Shown here: one piece after another, positions 1 through 12,880 of the stretch
Numbering within the stretch: position 1 is the stretch's first letter
How the letters are laid out: every line of letters starts with the position of its first letter
NCBI GenBank assembly: GCA_947579665.1
Contig: OX388347.1
Coordinates: 39,130,943 to 39,194,942 of the forward strand
Source: Sympetrum striolatum
Taxonomy: Eukaryota; Arthropoda; Insecta; Odonata; Libellulidae
Reading direction: 5' to 3'
Length of the DNA stretch: 64,000 bases
The notes under the pieces: model-generated
The model's database searches: none
Seen by the model: the letters and a program-made list of their open reading frames with translations, nothing else
What the model was told of the DNA's origin: nothing
Made by a program: the position numbers and the translations under genes

Positions 1-2327
1 ACAATGAGGTGATTTTTGCTAAAATTGATAGTGATCCATCACCAGTGATCTCTTTATCAGCCGTTGTGGATAGAAATCTCAATTTGAAAGTATATTGTGA
101 GAAAGTGGAATTAATATCTTTAGGTAAGAATAAATATCCTAAGTCTATAAGTAGTTCACATCTGTTGAGTGAAACATTGGTGGATTTGAAAGGTATGAAA
201 ACAAAGGGTACTGTTCATGCTGCAGACTAAATTAATATGGTATGTGAATTTTTAACTATGCTGAAAGATTTAACCACTGATGATCATAATAGTAATATCT
301 CATTTTTGATTGAACAGATTCAACTTTTGAATACTTCAAAGAATCAGTACAGATATTCTGCTCACTCAAGTGTATTTTTTGCTCTTTTTCATTCAATTTC
401 TCTACATGAATATAAGTTTGTTAGAAGCTCTGGTTTCACCATTTTACCAAGCCCAAATACAGTTCATAAAATTTGCTGTAAGTATGATGCAAATCCTCAG
501 AAAGAGTTACAGAATAAAAACTTTCTGGGTTTTATTTTCAAGAAATTCAGCCTTTTGACGGAAAAAGACAAGGTCATCTCATTAATGATAGATGAAATTT
601 CATTGAAGCCACATTTTGATTTTAAAGGTGGAAATATTGTGGGTGATGCATACAATGCAGATGTTGCAGCCACATCTGCTTATGTTTTCATGATAAAAAG
701 CTTACAAAGTTCTTACGAAGAGGTTGCTTTGATAGCTCCTGTCAAAACCATTAATGCCATTCAATTATTTAATTTAATCAAGAAATGTGTGATTGGCTTG
801 GAAAATGTAGGATTCAATGTCTTATGTGTAGTATCAGACAACAACTCCATCAATAGAAAAGTTATGACATATTTTACAACTCCAAAGAAATTAAGTATAG
901 TATTTCCCCACCCATTTAGAAATGGTAAACCATTATTTTATGTACTAGATTCTGTGCATATACTCAAAAGTGTTAGAAATAATTGGATTAATCAGAAGGA
1001 TGCCAACCAGACAATACTCTATCCTGATTTCGATTGTGTAGAGAACATTAAGGAGGCTGTTTTTTCTAATTAAAAAATGTACAATTTTGAATCGAATAGC
1101 ATGGTAAGATATGCTGGTAAACTTAAAATCATTGTACCCATCAAATATGGAAAGACAGAATGTCAAATATGTTTTGAATATTTTTAATGAATTTACAATA
1201 GCTGGGTTAAAGAAACTGGAACTAGAATGTGGTCTACAAAATGCAAGTTCTAAGGCTAATTTTATAGACATCATTAATAAGTGGTGGAGAGTAATGAATG
1301 TTAAAACAATCAAAAAAGATGTTAGATTTCATGATACATTCCAGAAGCCATTGTCAGAAAACGAAGATAATTATGTATTTCTGCAGAAATTTCTGAGTTG
1401 GTTAGACACCTGGGATTCTCTGAAGAGGCCAAGATTCACAAGGGAGACCCATCTTGCTTTGATTCACACAACCCATGCAGTAATAGAAATGACCAAATAT
1501 TGCTGTTTAGAATTAGGGATGAGTTACATTTTGCCCAGCAAAATCCAGACTGATGCTCTTGAAGCAGGTTTCGGAAAATATAGAACCATGGCAGGATCTC
1601 AATACTTGGTATCAATCAGGCAACTATTTGAAATTGAAACCAAGCTGAGGCTACAGCATCTTCTACCTTTGACCATCAACTCCAATTCATTTGGTCAAAT
1701 TCCAGTGAATCAGATCGATGACGTTGAAGTCAACCAAAGTACTGCAGATACTTCTGAAGACATTTCATGTTTTTCATTTCACTTGACAGAAGAGGACTAT
1801 GCAGAATATGAACAGTATTTACCTGTTTTAGTTTATATATCTGGTTATTGTGCTGCATCTATTGTAAGAAGGTATGGATGTGATATGTGTCGTAGTGATT
1901 TGTTGCTTGATAGGGAATTGCCATGTACAGAAAACTATAATTTTATTCGCGATATGGATAGGGGTGGTTTGTCGTACCCACATTTTAATGTAGTGAATGT
2001 TGTTGTTATCAATTTTATAACCATTCAAAAATTGGCTGAGAAAGTATATGAAGAAAAGTTCTTGAGGTATCCTTCCCAGGGACAATTAGTTATACAATTA
2101 GCTAGAAAAGAGGTGGAACAGAATGATTCCATTTCCTGCAATTTCAGTTGTAGTGCCCATATTTTGCGGATGTTGTTCTTCATTTGCTGAAAACAGCCAC
2201 AAATATATTCTTAAATAATTATGTTAAAAGGAGGAATGAAGACAATCATGTCACAAAAAGGAAGAGAAAATTAAATGCCTTAAAAATTCATAAGATTATT
2301 ATGTTACTCAAATATTTTTTGCATTAA
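1..2327 (+). pseudogene. P-element/THAP9-like transposase, broken, left end outside window
   Basis: This is a decayed DNA-transposon transposase. The reading frame is open from position 9 to a TAA at 228-230, continues in the same frame from 237 to a stop at 1071-1073, shifts frame near 1075-1115 and runs to 2190. It then shifts again near 2180 into a lysine/arginine-rich tail that ends at TAA 2325-2327. Visible family features are the core stretch with MIDEISLKPHFDFKGGNIVG (about 589-648), the segment DSVHILKSVRNNW (about 949-987), and PSNMERQNVKYVLNIFNEFT after the frameshift. These match the order of the RNase H-like core, GTP-binding insertion region and C-terminal part of P-element/THAP9 transposases. 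The N-terminal THAP zinc finger would lie left of the window. With one in-frame stop and two frameshifts it cannot encode a working transposase. Family assignment is from motif memory, not a search. Confidence 0.8.
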
Positions 2328-2545
2328 AAGGAAAATGTTTAAACGATACCTTTCTTTATTTATTTACATTCTACCCTACCCAGTTTCACTGTTGAAGATA
2401 ATAAAGTGTTGAAAGAATTTTCCATTAGAAGTTACTTTGGAGTAAATTGCATTTCATTTCTATTATAGGAATAATTAGTTTAAATTCTACTTTGTTTTTA
2501 GCTTATTTTGATTTTATAAATATTTAACACAATTTAAATCTTACC
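2328..2545. other. AT-rich tail after the P-like element
   Basis: No coding signal is seen here. The stretch may contain the 3' non-coding part of the P-like element, but I did not find a terminal inverted repeat. Confidence 0.4.
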
Positions 2546-2546
2546 T

Positions 2547-3017
2547 TCAAATGGATTTTTTTTTTTTCGATTTGACTGCGTATGCCTCAAGTGAAAGCAT
2601 TGCTATTAAGCCTACTAGTGATGACATCACACTCTGGCAGTGAGGCCTTCTATAGTAGTAGGTGTTGGCTAGACCCAGAGCAAAGTGATCGAGGAAAAAG
2701 CTGTCCAATGAGTTTTGTGGTACACCAGTGATGGGGGATAATCCCAGCATATACACAACTTTAAGTCCCCAATCAGAATTATAGGACAAATTGAGAATAC
2801 CTTAAGAAATAGAAGTTAAACATTTTTCCAGTACGGACACATTAGATGATGGAGGGCGATAGAAGCACCCTATGTAAACGGAGCTCCTTGGGAACAAGTT
2901 TTCCAAGAAATACAAAGATAACCTTTCTAGACTATTTATGTCAGTTAAATTATCCTTGATGCTATGATATACGGTTTTGCATTGAAGTTTGTTGATTGCA
3001 ATTTTGTATGTCATACT
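2547..3017 (-). pseudogene. LINE endonuclease fragment (CR1-like), degenerate
   Basis: Read on the minus strand, the segment around 3014-2802 contains SVYIGCFYRPPSSN. This is the typical 'YRPPSS' stretch of the apurinic-like (EEP) endonuclease of CR1/L2-type non-LTR retrotransposons. Beyond a stop, the frame resumes only as weakly recognisable sequence down to about 2547. It directly follows the linker of another LINE (3018-4020) without an obvious boundary. That suggests either a nested insertion or one element whose order has been scrambled. Many stops make it a fossil. Confidence 0.55.
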
Positions 3018-4030
3018 TCAAGGACCATTCCTGGCCTCTCGGTCTATAATTTTTTTCCAGCTCTCTTGTTTTACGATAACTAATGTTTCTTTATAATTAT
3101 TCCTAAGTTGTTTGTAGTTACTTAAAGTTTGTTCGTAGCGTGGGTCAACTCTGTGTGTAATTAAAAATCTTCTATATTTATTGACCTTTCTTTTAAGAGA
3201 TCTCAATTTGGCATTCCACCAAGAGTATTTAAGTGCTTTATTACTAATTCTTGGAATAACTTGGTCAGCATTTTTCTTAATTCTAGACATAACAGTGTTC
3301 AGTAATAAATCAAAGTCATGCATCTCATCAACAGCACCAGAAGCATGCAAATTATGTTGAAATAGATCCCAGTCAGCTTCATCTAAGTTATAAATTCTTG
3401 TTGTATCTACTGAAATTCTTAATTTTTCTATTTTACTTAACAAAAAATTAATTAAATTATGATCACTAGTAGTTTTATTGCAAACAATTTTCCAGTCTGA
3501 GAGAGATCCTACTACCCTGTCAGAGGCCCATGTTAAGTCTATAATAGATTTTCCCAGTAAATTTTGAAACTTTTATTTGAATCCTTATTAATAATGTTTA
3601 AATTATTTTTAATTATAAACTCCACCAATTTACTCCCTTCTTGGTCTGTTACATCATCGAACCATAAAGTAGATCTTGCATTGAAATTGACTGCAATAAT
3701 CTGTTTGCTATCTTTAAATACTCAATAATTTGTAACTTACTTAAGTGTATTTCAATGTCTTCTGAGTATTGGCAATACACAGAAACTAAGTAGATTGATG
3801 TATCAAGAAACAACATTTGTGCATACACGATATGTGATGAGGTGAATTTATTTATTACCATGAATTTGATATTTTTATTAACTATAAGGATTCCTGACAG
3901 AGGAGAGTCAGCATTACTAAATATCATCCGACCATTAACTCCAAAGCAAGCAATTTTTCTATTTAGAACATAAGATTCTTGCAAAAAGGAGATATCTAAA
4001 GATGATTACAATTCCTTGACCTCCACAGTA
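3000..4030 (-). pseudogene. Jockey/R1-clade LINE remnant: endonuclease and endonuclease-RT linker
   Basis: On the minus strand the order is right for a LINE second ORF. From about 4010 to 3649 there is an EEP endonuclease N-half starting SLDISFLQESYVLNRK and containing YLVSVYCQYS. It continues through AVNFNARSTLWFDD (the endonuclease 'N-A-R-S-x-x-W' motif, about 3690-3640) and then breaks. From 3443 to 3018 there is an open linker with WWNAKLRSLKRKVNKYRR and a following GPWSMTYKIAINKL, as in Jockey/R1-type elements just upstream of the reverse transcriptase. The reverse-transcriptase domain itself is missing. Several frameshifts and stops are present. Clade is inferred from these motifs only. 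Confidence 0.65.
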
Positions 4031-4039
4031 ACAGCTCGC

Positions 4040-6240
4040 AATCTCCTCATGTTAAATTGTGCAAATTTAATTTTAAAATTTTTAGAATCTTTTATGATTG
4101 CATGGATGATGCTAGGTAGCTAACTGGGTAAGAAAGCTGTCATTACTTAAATTAGTTAATTTTCGGTAGTTACCTAGTTTTTTCCGTAGCTGGTTCGTAG
4201 GATTTCCCTCTCCAGTAGGTAGCCAGGTATGCCGGGCACATCGTGTCATTGTTGAGTGGTGCAAGTCCTTTCCAAAGCATTGACAGTTGGCACAGACTTC
4301 TTCATCCTCACTGGAGTCGAGAGTCAGAAGGCAACAAACTGGTTGTTGATTTTGGACAGTATTCAGTCCCAGGGGAATGCATAGGAGCCACCGAGGGTCT
4401 GCTGGTCCTCAGGGACAGAGCAGATGGTGGAGTCCTCTATTTCCTTCCATCTTCTGTGCGCTCTTCCTAGGTAGAAGATTTTAAGGATTGTAGTTAGAAA
4501 TAGGGAAGGTTGCTAATATGTCCAATAAATAATTAACAATAAGAAATACCTATATCTTAAGGGGTAACATCTACCCAGAAATGGTATATGGTTTAAAGAT
4601 AAGAATATGCCCTGAAAATTTCACAGCAATATCTATAAAATCCACGAAGTTATAGAATTCTGATTAAATTTGGTGTGCCACTGCATCCTATGACTAAGTA
4701 CCATATGGGTATTTTGGATATCTCTGAATATTCAGTGTATGAGTTTTTGCATTGACAAATAATGGTCGAAATTAGCAAAACAGATCTATTTTGAAAAGTT
4801 GTTATGTATATATTATTTGAATGAATAATCAATTTTTTATTTTAATTTCATATAGATATTTTAAAATAGGAGAATAAAATAGCTGAATGCTTAAAAAAAA
4901 AAAATTGATCATAAATTGGCGGCGTTTTTGCATTTGCTTTACCATATTTTTCAAATTAAACATGCAAAGCTGCATCTATAATGGCTATAAAAGTTGTTAA
5001 AAATATGTAAAGCTATTCAAAAGCTCGGCTTTGTAAAGCCCGTTGTTGGTAAATACGATGAAAATTTGTTCAAGTGCAGCGCAAGGTGAAACGTATAGCT
5101 GCGATAATTAGCAAGTGTTACAAAAATTATCTAACAAGGGGAAACCAAGAGTTGCTCACAGGATTTTGATGAACTATTCTTTTATGGTAGAGAAGATGGA
5201 ATACATCAAAAGTGAAACAACGTTCGTCTAAATCGACCTTAGTTTTTTTTAGTAATAATGAGTTATCTTTTGGAAAAATAAATTTCAGTAGAATTAATTT
5301 ATTTTATTTTCCATGTATTTATATGACACCTTTTTTCTTATTATACTCCATATATTTTAATGTATTTAAATTTCTCTTTTATAGCCAGATAAGATTTTGT
5401 ATCTTTTGGCTGTTATGTTCATAAAAAACATTTTTACTATATTTATCAAGTAAAGCAACATGTATTAATTTTTAAATGAATAATGAATAAAAAATAATAT
5501 ATAATTAATAATAATACAATGATAAATTAATAATAAGCCAACAAATCTAAATTGATAAGCATTAACGAGAAGCAGTAATAATAGACATAGCAGTAACCCT
5601 GAACCACAAACTTAGTACATATTCCAAAAAAGTTAATACATATAACAAATTAGAAATTCAGAGGCTATGGAAGTTAAATAAAGCAAGATTCGTACCCATA
5701 ATGATATCTTCAACAGGAGTAGCACCAAAAATGTTAGAAGCTAATACCGAACAATTAAATGCTAGTATTAACATACATTTGATAAAAAATCGGTACTCCT
5801 GGACACTTACTGAATAGTTAGATCTTTTTAAGTCAAAGTATGTAATAAAGTGATTTGATAAATGTATATGAAATAATAATGTATATATATTGCGATGGTC
5901 CTTATTTTCGAAGGTTAGAAATCCTTTCAGGACACCCCCAAAAATTGTTCCATTTAGTTAAAAATGATTTGTGTAAAATATTCTTTAAATCAGACCAAGA
6001 AAAGATGTGCCGCATCACACTTTAAATTAATATTTTTCGATATTTTTTGTGCTTTTGAGGTCATCACAGGCGATTACGGAGTCTTCCTATTTTTAATTGT
6101 TTTCATTTTTTTATCAATGCATTACTGGATGTTAACCGTGATTTTAGGATTTAAAGATTTATTAGATCGGCGTAGAAGTTTTTGAGATTCAGGCTAAATA
6201 GAGAGTGATCGTCGTTCAATTGGGGCCGGGATTTCGGCAC
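4040..6240. other. Spacer, mostly AT-rich, no supported gene
   Basis: An open frame at 4243-4470 (plus) lies in a less AT-rich island (4190-4490). I do not recognise it, and it may be 5' debris of the adjacent LINE or another repeat. The rest is AT-rich with simple AT stretches (for example 5470-5530), and I see no splice-supported exon. Confidence 0.5.
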
Positions 6241-9200
6241 CTCTGCTGGAATGGCTGGAATCTATGAAGTTTTAAAAAAGGCGAACGTTTTCATAAGCTA
6301 CCCACGAAGCACACTGCCTCTAAAAGGTAAAGTATTTAACAACAATTCGAAGACTGCTTCGGAGGTAAATATTCAAATAAAACACTTAGGTCTGGCGCAG
6401 CACTTTAAAAATATTTACCCTCATATTGAAGAAACGTTTTGTTTTACTTACCAAACGGCTGTAATCGCAGCAATATACAACGGAAAAATTAAACTTCAAT
6501 AAAGTTGAATCGTACTCGGAGGGCTGTATAACATGTAAGAGTACTCGGGATCTCAATACCTGCAACAACGTGCAGCCGAGGTATTCTAAATCGTTGGGAT
6601 TGTTTACGGTATTTCAGCGCCATGACAGTTTCTATCGACTTTGACTTCGATTCGACTTCGAAGTATCGAATCCGATGCTTATCCTGCTTATCCTTCTTCA
6701 ATAAGAGCGGCTGAGAAAAATATCCTTCTTCTTCCTCAGTGTTCATTCTGGTTCATTCTATCGATAGATTTGCAGAAATATATATTCCCCTCGTATATCT
6801 GTCTTCCTCTTCATTTCCGCGCAGCTTTTACAGCCAACGTCCTTCATTCTCTAACTCAGAAACTGCGTGGCCTTCATTTAGATTTAGATGTATACCCCGC
6901 GAGCCGCCAGAGGAGTATGGCAGGGGGTATAATACACCACCATTATTCATTCATCCTTATTAGCATCTCTAATAGCCTGGGGAAAAAATGACCAAAAGTA
7001 ATTATCCGTCCTTGCGATTACTTCCCTATAACGCTTCGTCGATGCCTTTCGGAGATCGCGTTCGCTCCTTACTGGCATTAACATTTCACTTACTTCGTCC
7101 ATAAATTCTGAAAGAATGAACTTTTCGAAAAGTTTCCGACGATATTCAGACCTTCTCAACTGTAGTGAATTCCAACCGAGGGACTCTATCATTGCCGTAA
7201 CGCTGCTCTTTCTTTATTTTTCCCTTAACTATTTCTTCGGTTATTAACTTCAGGATCCTGTCGTGTGTCAGCAATTGCCCAACAAACTTAACTCGTCTCT
7301 GAACTATTGTTTGCCCTCATATATACGTTATTCCTCTATCCTTTGCAAAACTTTATTTAACTTTGAATACTTTTCCTTATTATTAGAAAAATTCATGCAC
7401 TGCGATAACAATGGAAAAATAAATGATTTTACGCCGTTTCTTCTTTCAATGTATATAAAATGCATATACATGTAAATTTTCGCAACATTATGTAATGTGG
7501 AGGTATTTACTTTCTGCAATGAGCTCACAGGTTTATTTTATCCCTCTGCTTTCTAGTTATATGAGTAAATAGGTTTGATGTGGAAGAAAATCATCAAAAA
7601 ACAATAAAAAAACATTCCACATCCACGCTTTCCAAGACAAAGCAGGGTGCAAAATTGCGAACATCGACGGGGAGAAAGAATTGTAAATTAATAAACCCCT
7701 TTATTATCGAGGGAAAGTATCAATTCCTTCGACAGAAATATTTTTATACAATATTAAATGTAGCTTCCATAGTTTCTTTCCCATTGATATCTCACAAACG
7801 TAAAATATATTGCTAATACTTTTGGTCTAATTAATTATATCAACGAAGTCATCGATGACGCGCTAATTTCATACAAAATGTTCTCTTTAATCAAGGACAT
7901 TAAGGATCCGTATCCTCAAGGGAAGGAATCCCTCTTACTAACCCTAACTTCTAATGCAAGATTAATTATACACGCTCTGGGGTCCCCGTTATCGTAGCGA
8001 CCCGTATGAGAGATAAAGATTAGAAAACATTGATTTCGCTTCACTTATAATGCATTTGGTGCTGCAAAATTACATGAACTTGGAATACCGAAGATTACGG
8101 AGGAAACGAATATCTCAGGAGTCAATTGTTGCATCACAAAAAATCTCCTAGGAGGAACCTCGGTACAATTTCAAAATTTTTACAGATAGAACGTGTACTG
8201 CCAGCCTTCTACAGTAGTCTTTGCTTGAAGCAATTTAATTGGCTTGGCAAGAATTTTATTTATTCAATTTTGAAGTTAGTGGTTCAACAATTGACTCATG
8301 AACATTCAATTCCATTAAAAAATAATGTATTTAATACTACAAGCACAAGAGTTACTTACATTCTGCCACGGCGATAGAGGCACTAACTCGTACTGGTGTA
8401 GCTGGTACAGGTAGTGATGACTGAGCGGACTGAAGCCTAGCTGGTGTCGACTCGAGACGGATGTAAGAAATGGTGCCTTCTCCATCGAGAGGCTAGTCTT
8501 GAATGATGTGGGATTGCACTTTCTCTTTTCCTCAGGGTGCACCGGGTGCACTTCCCACTTGCTTCTGACCTCTGTCGGTATCCCTCAATGGAACGTCGTT
8601 TTAGTCAGGGTCACCCAATCCCATTACCGTTACTTTTCCTTCTCGGGGCTGGGAATTTTACGACCGAGGATTTTCCCAGAGGGTATCGAAGCCCTATACC
8701 CTCAAAAGGGACATACCCTCAGCGCCATTTCCGCAAGGCCGTTGGGCATTGTATCCCTCGTTGCCAAAAGTAACAGAATTTTTACTGAAATAAATATTCT
8801 CACCAATAAGACGTACTCTACTCTAATTTTCCCCAGCTCACAACATCTTCGAATCAAAATTATCAGAGCAAGGAAAAGATAGTGAAAATTTTACACCCGT
8901 TGATGCGCGAAATAATGCCTTTTCCGCTAAACTCATTAACCCATTAATAAGGATTTTTTCTGTTCAAATGTTCACGTTCTCTCCTTCAGAGACAGTCCGG
9001 TACAATCAGCTTTTTCAGTTACCGCTATTCACTCATTCACACATTTGCTTTCTGATTTAACTTAAAAACATGACAAAAAACATAAAAAAGATATGGCAGA
9101 AGAAAGAAATTCCGCGTGACTTTGCTGCGGTTCATCGCAATAGGCATTATTTATCATCGTAACTTAGTGTCATGGTACAGCTTGGGATTAAAAATGATAC

Positions 9201-9600
9201 AATTTAAGCATGGATAACTCGGTCTTTCATTACCGTGCTTGTGCGGAGCTCGATCCGTACTTCGGCGGTGAACGTAACGGACTGCGAACCCTCGGGGAAC
9301 CTCGCGGCTAGCTGTTGACTTGGGGAACGACGGAAAAGGAAAGACCCCAAGTCTCGGATGACACCCTGGGAGCCCTGGGATATCCTTTTGGAACGGAAGG
9401 TTCCAGAAGGAATTCCGCACCTGGTGGGGGTGGGCGAGAGCAATGGTATGGGGCGCACCCTTTCGCGTCACTTCTTTTGTTGCGCCCGGTGGACGGGGTG
9501 GACGCAAATGTACAGCATTGACCATTGTCCGCCGCGTCTTTTGTGACGCCAATGCTCTCACTACCTAATTACAAGAAATCTTTAGGCCGCCAGCAGCAGG
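6241..9600. other. CpG-richer spacer without a recognised gene
   Basis: CG dinucleotides and overall GC rise here compared with the flanks, most strongly at 8400-8770 and 9150-9560. Overlapping open frames occur on both strands at 8500-8880 and 9150-9560, which is typical of GC-richer DNA. None shows a domain I know or convincing splice sites. It may be regulatory, a CpG-rich repeat or an unrecognised non-coding exon. Confidence 0.4.
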
Positions 9601-10327
9601 AGTGGTGCGCCGAATGAGTAAAACTCAATAAGTCGCCTTGCGACAATCGGTTTAGTTATTATTAAATAAATTAAAGTGAATTAACAACAGCATGTCACTA
9701 CTAAAAAGTGTTAAGTGGTAGTTCAAACAGATATCGTTTGGAAGATTCGATGATACCATTCCGGTGAGATCAAGAATTTTGATTCCCTTGATTGGTTATC
9801 CGAATTTTCCAAATAGGAAATGGTTTTCAACAGATCATCGATTTAACTTAGGAAATTAGAGGCAGAAATGAATGGGAATGGAAATTAAAGCTGGTTATTT
9901 AAACACACAATTAACAAAGAATACCCCTGGGTTTCAATTATTTCCTTAAGCAAGCCATCATTTTTCCTTTCATCTTGGCACCATTATCAAACCCTTGTCG
10001 ATGCATATCATAGATGTCTACGCTACTTTTAGCCTAAAAATGAACTACCTGAATGAATGTGTTTTAAAGCTTTATTTGGTCAATTTCTGTGTTTCTGTAA
10101 TAGACTCTTATTTCGAATCCTTCGTATTCATATTTCTTACATACCTATATCTAGCAAGATTTCAAAATAATAAAGGGAATGAATGTTCTTTAGTTTACAT
10201 ATATAATTTTTTAAGGAACATTTTGTTAGAGTTAATTAAGTCACAGTTAGCATGTCATTTATCAATTTCTATTTACCTGTAGAGATTCAATGGAAATTCC
10301 TGCTATTTTTTTAATAGATAAATCATG
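9601..10327. other. AT-rich spacer
   Basis: I see no gene, RNA or clear repeat in this stretch, which ends where the 14-bp repeat array begins. Confidence 0.45.
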
Positions 10328-10334
10328 GGTGCGC

Positions 10335-10454
10335 GGTAAAAATGTCACAGGTAAAAATGCCACGGTAAAAATGTCACACTTTTTGATAGGTAAAAATGCC
10401 ACGGTAAATATGCCACACTGGAATTCGGTGGGTGGTAAAAATGTCACAGCAGAA
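10335..10454 (+). repeat. Array of 14-bp unit GGTAAAAATGYCAC
   Basis: Repeated GGTAAAAATGCCAC/GGTAAAAATGTCAC units are partly contiguous and partly interrupted by short unrelated stretches. The reverse complement forms the array at 15800-15917. Confidence 0.9.
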
Positions 10455-10540
10455 TTTTCACGGGGGGACATTTCCATTTTGACAATGTTAAAGACCATTT
10501 TGACAATGGCTCATATTGTTGTAGTTACTCCTGTATAGAA

Positions 10541-11590
10541 TGCAATAATGTTTGTTATATTTCAACCATATTTACGCAATAATACAATTATTCACCATTA
10601 TGGCAATGTTTAAAACAGTTTTGACAACGTCATGACTCATTCACGCCGTAATTTATTATTGTTGTAACTATTGGCTGGATTGAAATAAATTTTTATGTAT
10701 TTTTATCTTTTTTACGTCCAAAACAAACAGTGCACTATCCGCATCATAGGATGAATGGGATAAGACGATAGCTACGATCCCTACGAACCTCCTTGATTGC
10801 TACAAGATTACTCGCCGCAGCGAGTTAAAATAGTTTAAGTCGCGGAAGGAGAGGAAACGAGGGGGATGAGATGCACATTTAAATTAGTGATGAGAGATGG
10901 GTATCAAACCACTCGTGTCGACGTAGCGTTTATCTTGAACGGCATGGTTTTGCGAAGACCAGCTTGTTGGATGTTGTTCCTTATTTGATTTGAACGATAT
11001 TACATAGTCTCTTCTGTCTAGTTTAGTTTAATCCTATGGTAAAACTAGAATCTTTTCTAGTCAAAAACATAATGAACTACTTCAGTCTTTACTTTGTGGA
11101 ACCTTCTAGCATTATTCACCATAACTATTTTTTTCTAGTTTATTACAAGATGAAATTTCTCCAATAGTTTAAAAACTATACTAAACTCGTAAACGTCAGA
11201 GTTCGAGAGTCATCTGAACCATAATCACAAAAAATAAAGTCGATGCGAGTCATCTATGAGATACTAAAACCAATAAAAGATCGCAATGTATGTACAATGT
11301 ATCATTGAATACAATGTAGCTTTGAAGAGAGTAGGGGTGAAAGCTGTCATGACTCGCAACTCAAACGCTCCTACATTTAATTTTGAAACCACGTAAGATA
11401 TTGCTGTGCCACCGTATCACCTAAGAAATTATTGTCTCCATAAAGGATATTTTGCATTTTAGCAGAATTTAGCTTTATGATTTCTTCCATGGAAGTCATC
11501 GGAAGTAATAAACGTGGTTCAAAAGTGTGCTTCATTGGGTTTATGTACACGAAACAGATCACCCGTGGAACCGAGATCAGAGATTGGTCT
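10541..11590. other. Spacer inside the candidate 5.6-kb element
   Basis: No coding sequence, RNA gene or repeat that I can support is visible here. Confidence 0.45.
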
Positions 11591-11988
11591 TCCACGCAAA
11601 ATCACGAAATGTAAGGCAAAATAGACGAAAAAAGATTGAAATGTCGTTGAAATTATCCGTTTTCAATGCTTCTTTCGATCATATCTTGGCAAAATCACGA
11701 AAAGTAAGGAAAATAGAGGAAAAAGATTGAAATTTCGGTGAAATTATCCGTTTTCGATGCTTTTTTCGATTATATCTTGGCAAAACCACGAAAAGTAAGG
11801 AAAATAGAGGAAAAAGATTGAAATGTCGGTGAAATTATCCGTTTTCGATGCTTTTTTCGATCATATCTTAGCAAAACCACGAAAACTAAGGCAAAATAGA
11901 GGAAAAAGATTGAAATTTCGTTGAAATTTTCCGTTTTCGATGCTTTTTCGATCATATCTTGGAAAAATCACGAAAACTAAGGCAAAAT
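11590..11988 (+). repeat. Tandem repeat, unit about 91 bp, about 4.4 copies
   Basis: The motif AAAATCACGAAA/AAAACCACGAAA followed by a purine-rich stretch, TTGAAAT, CCGTTTTC and CGATCATATCTTGGC recurs at about 11597, 11691, 11780, 11872 and 11963. Spacing is 89-94 bp. Copies differ at a few positions. The open frames on both strands here are by-products of the repeat. Confidence 0.9.
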
Positions 11989-11989
11989 A

Positions 11990-12880
11990 GAAACCATGCC
12001 CTATTACTATCCACCATTGTTTTCATATTAATTACATAGTCTAAATAATAGCATCTTACATTTTAACATTGAAAATTTATTCTTAAAGAGTTGATAGATA
12101 ATTTGTTGACCTGATTAATAACTTGTGAAATCTTCTACCGAGAACTTAAGAACGAGACCAGTTTGTTTCTACATCCACCCATTACCGAGAAGGTTAAGAG
12201 AAGATCTCCGAGACCCTGATGTTGAACATTATGTGAAATGTTTCCATTTTCCAGAATCTTGGATTGAAACCAAGTAGTAAAACAATTTTCCCTATGTTTT
12301 GCTTCAATTAAGAACCATTTTTCCCCCTAATAGTTTTTTTCTCTCTTCGTATTCTTAATAATTATCGCACACTATGACAAACATTAACTGCAGCGTTTAT
12401 GAAATGCTCTTTCATCGACACATAAAAAAACAAGAATAATTATGTGAATGTTTACATAAATGCAGTTCCACATTTCACTAATTACTCACAAGATATAAAG
12501 AGAAATATGAATCAGTATTCATTTCCTATGCATGTTGGGCGAAAGCTTTCCTGCCCCTGAATTACCTAAAGGCAATTCTGTGTTTACGACATGGCTTTGG
12601 ACTCCCCCCTTAGTCAAATCCTGGTTACGCCCCTGCTGTGATACATACCAAAAAAATGAAGAAACACATATTTTGAGTGTATAGTGTAACATAGGATACA
12701 CCCTACACCACTTTCGAATTTTAGGTCAAAACATAGGTAACAAAAAAGAAACCTAAGGCTTCGTGAAATATTGTTAAAAAAATCTTGCAGAAATGATGCA
12801 GAAATTTATGTTAACCTCGACAAAAGGGGTTATTCCTCTGCCAACCTTTTGAATTAAGTAGACATTGTGTATTTGTAGAT
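11990..12880. other. Spacer with a lone hAT-like transposon terminus
   Basis: CCTGGTTACGCCCCTG at 12620-12635 is a typical right-hand hAT MITE end (inverted CAGGGGCGTAACCAGG). I did not find the matching left end, so the element is probably truncated. Nothing else is recognised here. Confidence 0.5.

Noticed and set aside
8499..9561. Several overlapping open frames that could be an intronless gene.
   Set aside because: Frames exist on both strands at once, no domain is recognisable and no splice sites give a consistent model.
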